Positions 39,518 through 46,743 of a stretch of 46,743 nt of DNA are shown piece by piece; within the stretch, counting starts at the first letter, position 1; each line of letters opens with the position of its first letter. The notes under the pieces were generated by a model. The model had not been told where the DNA came from. It did not search any database and saw only the letters and a program-made list of their open reading frames with translations. The position numbers and the translations under genes were made by a program. The stretch covers positions 1-46,743 of the forward strand of contig JAIPAP010000014.1 in the NCBI GenBank assembly GCA_021740045.1. Direction: 5' to 3'. Source of the stretch: Bacteroidales bacterium (GTDB lineage Bacteria > Bacteroidota > Bacteroidia > Bacteroidales > JAIPAP01).

Positions 39518-41653
39518 TCACTCAATCACCACCTTCCTCCTGACCACAGTCTTGTCATTCTTCACCTGCAACAGGTAAACGCCTGCTTTCCATTGCCCGG
39601 TATTCAGTTTGTTTTGATTCCAGCCTGGGGTTGTTTGCCATTTCCGGTTTAGGATGATCCGGCCATCCAGGGATGTCATGATCAAGTTAAATGTTTCATC
39701 ACCGGGAACTTGCATTCCAATGATGCAATGCTCCTCAGCCGGATTGGGGAATATGCTGACGGGGTATGCAGGTTTTTTTTCTTCCAGTGAATAGGGATGT
39801 TCCCAATAGCGGATCTCCCAGCCGTTGGCGGTGGTATTGTTATTGGTGTGGAAGATCATAAAGGCCTTTCCGCTCTGGATGATAAATTCGCCCGGGTCTT
39901 CTGTGCCCGAAAAGGTACCCAGTTCCTCCTGGGTTTCCCCGTTGAAAAGCATTAATTTATCGTATTCTTCTTCGGTTTCGAAATAATTAAAACCCACCAC
40001 CAAAGGCATGTAGGAGTGTGGGGTTATATCGATGCTGTATTGGCAAAGGGTTCCGTTTACATAGTTTTTATCGCCACTGCCATCATCAAAAATCCCGAAA
40101 GCGGAATCATTATACATGGTGTGTCCGCTGCAGTATTCCGGCAAGATGGATTCAAAGCTGACAAAAAAGCCATCGCCGGTACCTGTTTCGTCACACTGGA
40201 AGCTTATAAAAACCTCCTCGCTGGTCGATTCCAGCTCATCCGGCAACTCGTAACCGGAGAATTGCCCCAGCACTGGTGCCTGCGGATCAGGTCCGTTAAA
40301 GATGGTGACCGTATCGCCGGCTTCCATATCCATGCGGTCAAACACCAGTTCGATGCCCGATATGGAGTCATAATCCTCATGCTGTGGCTTGATGAGCCAT
40401 GAGCAGTCGGTATTATCAAGATAGTCTTTCGGGCCGCTGCCGTCTTCCAATGTGCCACGTATGCCGTTCAGTTCATTGCCGGTTTCGCAATAAAGCGGAT
40501 ATTCATACTGATTAGTGTCGGGGTACATATCGGGGATCACTTCCTGCACGTAGTTGAAGTTGGAGCCGCCGGGGTTGAGGTTGTCCGTATAAAAATAGCC
40601 ATCGAAGGAGCCGCTCCAGCCCCAGTTGAAATGGAAATAATCGTCGGTCTGGTAGCCGTCGCATACAAAAGCATGTCCCGATATATACTGGTAATCCGAC
40701 CAGCCGGCATAATACATGGGCTTTTTCACATCCAGGTTGACTACCAGTATGCTGTCCCAATCCAGGTTGGTGCTGTCGCGGAAAATGTATTGGGTTTCGG
40801 GGCCGTATTTGAAATAGGTGCGGAAGGAATAACCCGCTTTATGGTTCCACATGCCTGAGCCATTGGGGCCATAATCCATATCTACCGACACGCCGAGGTG
40901 GAAAAGCAATTCGGCAATGGCATCATTGGGCTCATTGATGGAATTGCGCATTTTGTTCCATTTGTAGGTGGTGTTGCCGAAATCGGCAGAAATTTCACCA
41001 TATTCCGGATGATTGTAGCTGTAATATCCTGTTCCGGTAATGGGCCAACGGTAGTAATACATGAGTTGTCCCATGGCTGTGGCCACGCAACCGGCATAGG
41101 CATGACCTCCCGGTCCTTGTGGGTCCTCCGGGCACCAACCGTTGTAATAATTACCCTGATCCCATTGGGAGATCAGTAAAGGCTCCACTGCACGGGCGTT
41201 TTTTAGCGGTTCTAATGTAAAAGGTTCGCTGGTTTGAAGGTGTTTCCATTCAGCGGCAATTTCTTTTCCCGCTTTCAACCCACTTTCTTTGGCAAAGGCA
41301 ATGTCCGCATAATGATGCTCCATCCAGCCGGAAAAATTGGCAGGTTGTTCCCTTTCACGGTAATGACCCTTAAAGGAATAGCCCAGGACCGGTTTCACGG
41401 CATCATCTCCTGCCACGATCACAAAACCGGCGGGTGAAAGGTTGAAAATATGGGCTGCCACCTGCTGCTGATAGGTTTGGGTGAAATGTTCCTGAACTTG
41501 GATTTCATGATAATCCAGGGATTTAAATTGATTGATCCTTTCAAAATAAAAATTACGGGCCACCTGCCGGGCGGTTTTTGTGGTTACTTCGGCTGCCTGA
41601 ACAGACAGGGCAAGCCCCAGCAGGATTGCAAACAGGAAAGCTTGTTTTCTCAT
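39518..41653 (-). CDS. C10 (streptopain-like) cysteine peptidase with CUB-like regions and T9SS sorting domain
   Basis: VEPLLISQWDQGNYYNGWCP...YAGCVATAMGQLMYYYRWP; C-term VSIFPNPAEEHCIIGM...VYLLQVKNDKTVVRRKVVIE. Confidence 0.9.
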   Translation of the reverse strand: MRKQAFLFAILLGLALSVQAAEVTTKTARQVARNFYFERINQFKSLDYHEIQVQEHFTQTYQQQVAAHIFNLSPAGFVIVAGDDAVKPVLGYSFKGHYREREQPANFSGWMEHHYADIAFAKESGLKAGKEIAAEWKHLQTSEPFTLEPLKNARAVEPLLISQWDQGNYYNGWCPEDPQGPGGHAYAGCVATAMGQLMYYYRWPITGTGYYSYNHPEYGEISADFGNTTYKWNKMRNSINEPNDAIAELLFHLGVSVDMDYGPNGSGMWNHKAGYSFRTYFKYGPETQYIFRDSTNLDWDSILVVNLDVKKPMYYAGWSDYQYISGHAFVCDGYQTDDYFHFNWGWSGSFDGYFYTDNLNPGGSNFNYVQEVIPDMYPDTNQYEYPLYCETGNELNGIRGTLEDGSGPKDYLDNTDCSWLIKPQHEDYDSISGIELVFDRMDMEAGDTVTIFNGPDPQAPVLGQFSGYELPDELESTSEEVFISFQCDETGTGDGFFVSFESILPEYCSGHTMYNDSAFGIFDDGSGDKNYVNGTLCQYSIDITPHSYMPLVVGFNYFETEEEYDKLMLFNGETQEELGTFSGTEDPGEFIIQSGKAFMIFHTNNNTTANGWEIRYWEHPYSLEEKKPAYPVSIFPNPAEEHCIIGMQVPGDETFNLIMTSLDGRIILNRKWQTTPGWNQNKLNTGQWKAGVYLLQVKNDKTVVRRKVVIE

Positions 41654-41702
41654 GGTTCTCTGGTTTGGTTATTTACAAAGTTAATGGTTTTGGGGAAATA
41701 GA

Positions 41703-41730
41703 AGGTAGAAAGTAGAAGGTAGAAAGTAGA
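41703..41730. repeat. short heptamer array aggtaga/aagtaga x4
   Basis: aggtagaaagtagaaggtagaaagtaga. Confidence 0.8.
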
Positions 41731-41743
41731 TTGGGCTGCGTAT

Positions 41744-41848
41744 GGCACGGAGCATGGAACACGGAGCATGGGGCAAGGAGCAAGGAGCATGGAGCATAGA
41801 GCATGGAGCATAGAGCATGGAGCATGGAGCATGGAGCAAGGGGCATGG
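41744..41848. repeat. heptamer array, 15 units of AGCATGG/AGCATAG (inverse of 26101..26261)
   Basis: 105 bp = 15 x 7; units are reverse complements of CCATGCT/CTATGCT. Confidence 0.95.
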
Positions 41849-42120
41849 AGAACTAGTGCTGCTATATTTCCCGGTATACCTACTTTAGAGAGACACCTTA
41901 TTAGTAAATTTCAACAATTATGAAGTTGGCAAAACTCGTATAAGAGGTTTATAATTATAAATTTCGAGCTTGAAATCAAAGTCTTATAAAAATATTTATA
42001 TTAAATTTGTCGTATATAATGAGCAAGACACTGGAATTTTAGATACGAATCCCGGTATGACTATTTCTGAATGCATATAAGGTAGAATAAGTATAAACGG
42101 GTTAAATAATAATCGTGAAA

Positions 42121-42321
42121 ATGAAGCAGCTTACGTTACATATAAGTGACAATAAATTCCATACATTCCTGGAGTTTATTAAAACACTGGATTATGTGGA
42201 AGTTCCGGAAGTAGAGGAAAAAGCTCTAAACGAGTTGCAAAACAGTCTCACCCAAGTGTAACAGATGCAGGAAGGTAAGCTTGAAAAACAATCGGCTGAA
42301 GATTTCTTAGATGAATTATAA
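42121..42321 (+). pseudogene. antitoxin-like gene with internal in-frame stop
   Basis: MKQLTLHISDNKFHTFLEFIKTLDYVEVPEVEEKALNELQNSLTQV*QMQEGKLEKQSAEDFLDEL*. Confidence 0.6.
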
Positions 42322-42361
42322 CGTATACCCAACGCCGGAATTTAAACGAAAACGTACCGGT
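42311..42361 (+). pseudogene. truncated RelE/ParE-like toxin N-terminus
   Basis: MNYNVYPTPEFKRKR then fused to unrelated repeat and TGA; overlaps end of the decayed antitoxin. Confidence 0.5.
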
Positions 42362-42513
42362 TGAATTGGATGCAAATGGGAATATTGTGAATATGACCAT
42401 TGAACACGCCCGGCAGAACTCAGGTTGCCGATTTTTCTTTTAAGCAGGTAGGGGATGTGGATGGCACTTAATGCGAAGTGTATTGTTATTTGAGCCTCCT
42501 TAATTATAGTTTA
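42354..42513 (+). repeat. ~160 bp direct repeat copy 1 (DUF2283-like C-terminal fragment, frameshifted)
   Basis: gtaccggttgaattggatgcaaatgggaatattgtga...gagcctccttaat. Confidence 0.9.
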
Positions 42514-42684
42514 CCACAGACCAGGCCACTCATGTGAAATATTATATTTGTACCAAAATGACATTAGATTAATAGAATAGTACAATCTTTAAAAATTTAA
42601 AGTGTATTAGCCCTGAATTAAGCTAAAATAGTAATTATCAATAAAATTTTACGTTTATTAAAGTGAATATAAAAGATTGAAATT

Positions 42685-42897
42685 ATGGAAATTGTAACAA
42701 TTCAACTTACCACACCCAAAACGATGAAGTTACTTAGGGAGTTGGAGGAGCTTAATCTTTTAAAGGTAATAAAGCCTGAAAAGAATGCCATTGCAGAGCT
42801 ATCTGATAAGTATGCCGGCAAATTGGCCCTGGATATAGCCAATGATTTACAAGACCATATTGCAAAAAGCCGTGAAGAATGGGAGAACAATATTTGA
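42685..42897 (+). CDS. antitoxin of VapBC-like TA pair
   Basis: 70-aa ORF immediately upstream of and overlapping a PIN-domain toxin. Confidence 0.75.
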   Translation: MEIVTIQLTTPKTMKLLRELEELNLLKVIKPEKNAIAELSDKYAGKLALDIANDLQDHIAKSREEWENNI

Positions 42898-43268
42898 TAG
42901 ACAGTAATTCGGTGATTGACTATCTATCCGGAAAACTTCCTGAGGAAGGAATGAAATTCATGAACAAGGTAATAGATGGTATACCAAACATCTCAGTAAT
43001 CACTAAAATTGAGATTTTAGGTTATAGGACCACTCAAGAAGCTCAAATGATACTTGAGGGATTTGTTAGTGATTCGGTCATATTTCCTTTAATCGAAGAT
43101 ATTGTAAATCAAACAATAATCATTAGAAAAGACCACAAGGTTAAAACGCCCGACGCTATAATTGCAGCAACCGCATTAGTCCAGGACTATACGCTTATTA
43201 CGCGTAATACAAGAGATTTTATACAAATCAAGGACCTCAAGTTGTTAAACCCATATAAGGTGAATTAA
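42879..43268 (+). CDS. PIN-domain VapC-like toxin
   Basis: YLIDSNSVIDYLSGK...SVITKIEILGY...TPDAIIAATALVQDYTLITRNTRDF. Confidence 0.9.
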   Translation: MGEQYLIDSNSVIDYLSGKLPEEGMKFMNKVIDGIPNISVITKIEILGYRTTQEAQMILEGFVSDSVIFPLIEDIVNQTIIIRKDHKVKTPDAIIAATALVQDYTLITRNTRDFIQIKDLKLLNPYKVN

Positions 43269-43440
43269 GATAATGTAGAACTGGGCTAAACTAAAAGCCA
43301 CGATTATAGTGAATACAATTTATGTTAAATTGACAGGTATCTTGAGATTACGAAGGCTATACAAACCTAGGTGATATCCAAGCATGAATAACTTACCCTA
43401 AATATACCACTACTACAGTTATAAACTTTAGCGCCTTGAT

Positions 43441-43604
43441 GTACCGGTTGAATTGGATGCAAATGGGAATATTGTGAGTATGACCATTGAACACGCCCGG
43501 CAGCAAACCCAGGTTGCCGATTTTTCTTTTAAGCAGGTAGGGGATGTGGATGGCACTTAATGCGAAGTGTATTGTTATTTGAGCCTCCTTAATCATTATT
43601 TACC
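43441..43604 (+). repeat. ~160 bp direct repeat copy 2 (DUF2283-like C-terminal fragment)
   Basis: VPVELDANGNIVSMTIEHARQQTQVADFSFKQVGDVDGT*; same 5' boundary as copy 1. Confidence 0.9.
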
Positions 43605-43728
43605 GCGGTATCCTACTCAAGTATTTAGCTTACAGGAATGTTCATTGCTGAAAGAAAAGGGTGAAAAGCTCACCGCAGGTCTTCCTTGCTGATGCATTAT
43701 TGCAAAGAAAAATGACTATTTTTACAGA

Positions 43729-44081
43729 ATGAAACCAAATGGCCCGGTTTAGTGGGTGCTAGACCAACAATAGCAAGTAACTGCAGAACTTAATATAGGT
43801 ACTACCAACTATAATAAATTGGAGAATTGCAACCATGAATAATAGATTAAAGAACTGCAGCAACTGGCTGCGCATATTGATTTAACATTTGACCAGGTGT
43901 TTAACTTTGAAGGGAGCTGCCCAATGAAGTTTCATTAGAAGACAAAACGGAGATGGAGCAATTTAAGCTTATGCAGCAGCTTGATGACGAGGACAAGCAA
44001 ACAGTAATGAAAATCATTAATACCAGGCTCACAAAATCCAAATTCAAAGACTTCTTTAATAAAAATATTGCTGCTTTATAA
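43729..44081 (+). pseudogene. decayed XRE-family HTH regulator
   Basis: QVTAELNIGTTNYNKLENCNHE ... ELQQLAAHIDLTFDQVFNFEG ... VSLEDKTEMEQFKLMQQLDDEDKQTVMKIINTRLTKSKFKDFFNKNIAAL* with stops/frameshifts. Confidence 0.75.
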
Positions 44082-44090
44082 AAGCAAAAA

Positions 44091-44109
44091 AGCCCGGACT
44101 TACCGGGCT
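44091..44109. terminator. terminator-like hairpin
   Basis: agcccgg acttac cgggct. Confidence 0.6.
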
Positions 44110-44132
44110 CTCTCATTATTTGATTAAATACA

Positions 44133-44645
44133 TTAGTCATATAAGAACTTAACAAATTTGGTTTTATCCCAATAGTAAGCTTTACTTCTGCTTTCCTTCA
44201 AGTCATTAACCATTATCCCATCAAAAGGTACTTTGATTGTTTCGTCAATAGCTTCCCATTTTCCTTTAGGTTCAACAGCAACATTAAGCTCAGTTATTTC
44301 CCCCTCCCAAATTCCAAAACAATCAATTAGAGAATGTTTAACATTATTATTTGCTGTGCTAAAGAAAAAAAGGCAAACCTTACTATTCTTGTCTCTCAAA
44401 AGCAATGCATAATCATCAACATTATCCCCGTCAAAATCAGACACACAACCTAATGACTGTTCTTTGTATTCTTGCATAAAAAGTGATTTGCTTCCGTTAT
44501 CAGATTCTATAATAAAATTATAATTGGGCAAAGAATCTTTAACATACTGGTAAACCATTGATGTGTGATTTTCAATCACACTACTTTTAGGTGTTTGTCC
44601 TTGGCATTGCTGAAAAGCAATTAATAAAATGAAAATTAGTCGCAT
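44133..44645 (-). CDS. small secreted/lipoprotein-like protein, candidate immunity protein
   Basis: MRLIFILLIAFQQCQGQ signal; starts 5 bp after the Rhs-tip stop. Confidence 0.6.
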   Translation of the reverse strand: MRLIFILLIAFQQCQGQTPKSSVIENHTSMVYQYVKDSLPNYNFIIESDNGSKSLFMQEYKEQSLGCVSDFDGDNVDDYALLLRDKNSKVCLFFFSTANNNVKHSLIDCFGIWEGEITELNVAVEPKGKWEAIDETIKVPFDGIMVNDLKESRSKAYYWDKTKFVKFLYD

Positions 44646-44649
44646 AGAA

Positions 44650-45822
44650 TTAATCTTTTATGAAAGTTAAATGACCATGGTGTCCATGTCCCCCAATTTT
44701 CTTTCCATTTACAGTCATCGGATAAAATGTAGTTTTAATATTTCCTGTAGTACCAGTTCGCATATTAAAACCCCATACCTTACTTTGATTTGATATGTAA
44801 TTCTTTGTAAAGCCCCATTCACCTGTCTTTTTAAGGAAGTAACCATTATTCCATGCATTAAATTTCTTATTATTTGCATAGCCTTGGAAACTTTTACCAT
44901 CTTTATCTAAATACCTGTAATCAACACAAACACCAGAATAACCTTTAGGGCCGCCATGTGTTTTATGGTCTCCTCCTGGGGCGGTTCCGTCTGCTGCAGA
45001 CATATCCCCTAAATCCACATTAAAGCCGTCTATTTCTTTAGTCATTTCAGTGGTCAGACCAAATAATGCTGCTGCTGCATCAGGTTTTAAATAATGGTCC
45101 CCTCCTTCATCTTCTGTTCCATAACGCCCAAATCCTTCGCCACTTGCAGGAAATTTCACTAAGCCATCATCGTTAATATCCAATGTTGTAGTTGTTGTTT
45201 CATCTCCATTTACAACAATAAATGTATGACTTTCGCTATCCTTAACATTAATCCTGTCTATAGACTGGTTCTCAATATTTATATTGAAAGTATCTAGCCC
45301 CATATAATCCATGAATAAAATAGGATTATTAGCAGCATAAGCAAACCCAGATTGAACATGATTTTTTTCAGCAAGGGGGTCAATGGTTGTAAATCTTGCT
45401 ATTGCAGGGTCGTAGTAGCGGAACCCGTAATCATACCAATCCAGTTCAAAGTCATCCTGGAGTTCCTTGCTACCCCGAAAAATAGAAAATTTTGAATTTT
45501 CGTAATTTTTCGCGGGTCCTCGTAAAATCACGAAATGAAACATTTCTGATTTTACGGGATTGTATAAAAGTTTGTTTTCCGGTGACAAACCGGCTGTATA
45601 ATACAAGCCGGAGAGTTTCATGCCAAAGGGATAATAGCTGTTCTCCTGTAATATCTCACCCTCCTCGTCAAATACTACCCGGGTATTGCCGAGATGGTCG
45701 GTAAGAAAATACTGGTACTCAAATCCGCCGCCGGTTTTGGGGACTACACGGCCGGTTTCGGTAAGGATATAGGCCAGATCATTATCTACCAGGCTTATTT
45801 GTTTATTCAGGTTCGTAACCAT
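44650..45822 (-). CDS. truncated Rhs-repeat core protein with C-terminal candidate metallopeptidase-type toxin tip
   Basis: YQYFLTDHLGNTRVVFDEEG...DWYDYGFRYYDPAIARFTTIDPLAEKNHVQSGFAYAANNPILFMDYMGLD; tip with GGDHKTHGG...VDYRYLD...GHGHHGHLTF; Rhs-like reading extends in frame upstream to ~45864. Confidence 0.88.
   Translation of the reverse strand: MVTNLNKQISLVDNDLAYILTETGRVVPKTGGGFEYQYFLTDHLGNTRVVFDEEGEILQENSYYPFGMKLSGLYYTAGLSPENKLLYNPVKSEMFHFVILRGPAKNYENSKFSIFRGSKELQDDFELDWYDYGFRYYDPAIARFTTIDPLAEKNHVQSGFAYAANNPILFMDYMGLDTFNINIENQSIDRINVKDSESHTFIVVNGDETTTTTLDINDDGLVKFPASGEGFGRYGTEDEGGDHYLKPDAAAALFGLTTEMTKEIDGFNVDLGDMSAADGTAPGGDHKTHGGPKGYSGVCVDYRYLDKDGKSFQGYANNKKFNAWNNGYFLKKTGEWGFTKNYISNQSKVWGFNMRTGTTGNIKTTFYPMTVNGKKIGGHGHHGHLTFIKD
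45471..45558 (-). mobile_element. in-frame palindromic insertion within Rhs core
   Basis: Two adjacent hairpins (45473..45516 and 45521..45556) splitting the usual NKLLYN-GKELQDDFELDWYDYG core; adds PVKSEMFHFVILRGPAKNYENSKFSIFRGS. Confidence 0.7.
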
Positions 45823-45907
45823 ATTGCCATTGTTATTGTAAAGATACTCATTTTGTTGGAATGAACCGATTAAGTACTGATAAAAAAATATGGAGATATC
45901 TTATTCA

Positions 45908-46039
45908 ATGTCGTTTATTTAAGTAAATATTATCATCTTTATTTGTTTGACGTTGTCAGGAGCTTTGCAAGCTGACAAGTCTGCTATACTACTAAGCTGT
46001 CAATGTCTAAAAGACTTGAGAGCGTTAACTAAACGACAT
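45908..46039 (+). mobile_element. ~131 bp TIR element, copy 2
   Basis: ATGTCGTTTATTTAA ... TTAACTAAACGACAT, internal similarity to 38896..39026 in the same orientation. Confidence 0.75.
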
Positions 46040-46046
46040 AGATACT

Positions 46047-46739
46047 TTATTGCTCATCCACAAACAAACCCAATTCACGGTAGATCCCTATGCGGTAAAA
46101 AATAAGATTTATTGGATTTTTGAAAATGTCCCGCAGTCCAAAATGCGAATAATGGTATTCCAGGTTCGGGATGGTATAGTCGCCAATTTCCCCGAAAATC
46201 CGCAGTTGTGGGCTGATTCTTACATCAAGTCCTGCACTCAGTTTGTGTCCCAATTCAATCGTCTTATCAGGTGCTTCCGGATTAAAACGGATGAAAGGAA
46301 GAAGCCCTGCCGATAACCGCAGTTTAACTTTGTTTCCCGGTTTAATGGTAGCCGAAACAGGGATCATCATGGCATCAAAATGGCTGAAAAAGGTCGGTTC
46401 TGCTGTAAGTGAAAACTGGGCTTTGGAGGGTTGATAGGCAGCTAAAAGTCCAAAGGCATAGTTTGGATCCATGGGCTTTTCAAAAAGCTTAGCTTCCGAC
46501 ATCATTCCGGTGGATAGACCCAGATTGAGGTTTTGACCATATATGGATGGCAGGCTTAAAGAAATGATAAAGATGGGAATAATAAAAACGCATCTTACTA
46601 ATTTCGCAGCATCAAGGTGTGTATTGGTTTCATTATACTTCATGGTCTTGATTGGAAAAAGCTTATTCTCCCCCCCAAAAATAACTTTTTTCCATGAATA
46701 TCGAAAAGAAAGATCATCTAATAAAAAAGGCCGCCACAA
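46047..46739 (-). CDS. hypothetical outer-membrane beta-barrel-like protein (start likely 46643; right side may run off window)
   Basis: Signal-peptide-like VFIIPIFIISLSLPSIYGQ; LGLSTGMM...KLRLSAGLLPFIRF. Confidence 0.6.
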   Translation of the reverse strand: MWRPFLLDDLSFRYSWKKVIFGGENKLFPIKTMKYNETNTHLDAAKLVRCVFIIPIFIISLSLPSIYGQNLNLGLSTGMMSEAKLFEKPMDPNYAFGLLAAYQPSKAQFSLTAEPTFFSHFDAMMIPVSATIKPGNKVKLRLSAGLLPFIRFNPEAPDKTIELGHKLSAGLDVRISPQLRIFGEIGDYTIPNLEYHYSHFGLRDIFKNPINLIFYRIGIYRELGLFVDEQ

Positions 46740-46743
46740 TCAC

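Noticed and set aside
43393-43596. 67-aa minus-strand ORF
   Set aside because: Lies opposite the DUF2283-like repeat fragment; the plus-strand reading is the meaningful one.

Overview
This 46.7 kb window comes from a Bacteroidota chromosome. The evidence is T9SS C-terminal sorting domains, gldA/F/G, TonB receptor/lipoprotein pairs, TAnnTTTG-type -7 motifs and a DUF4249-like lipoprotein. The left three quarters is mostly ordinary: dnaK, an OmpA/TPR outer-membrane protein, gldAFG plus a DUF4340-like gene, an S8 protease, an MFS transporter, PhoD-like and NPP-like phosphoesterases, a TonB receptor with a choice-of-anchor-J-like lipoprotein, a C40 peptidase, a 7TM-HD (PgpH-like) protein, WbqC and two thioredoxins. 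The left end has two tandem modules, each made of a large T9SS cargo, a small PIG/PID-CTERM-like protein and a terminator. The right quarter (about 35.6-46.0 kb) is accessory DNA. It holds an S23/IVP four-helix-bundle gene between inverted octamer arrays, a stand-alone IS1595-like zinc-ribbon protein beside nested repeats, two copies of a ~131 bp terminal-inverted-repeat element, a VapBC-like TA pair bracketed by direct repeats, decayed TA and XRE genes, and a truncated Rhs toxin tip with a candidate immunity gene. The most unusual signals are: (1) a ~88 bp double-palindrome inserted in frame inside the conserved Rhs core; (2) degenerate 7/8-bp tandem arrays placed just after stop codons, with the octamer family in the same gene-relative orientation after three unrelated genes; (3) the ~131 bp TIR element, one copy of which abuts the truncated Rhs gene. 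No rRNA, tRNA or CRISPR array was recognised. All calls come from reading the sequence; no searches were run.
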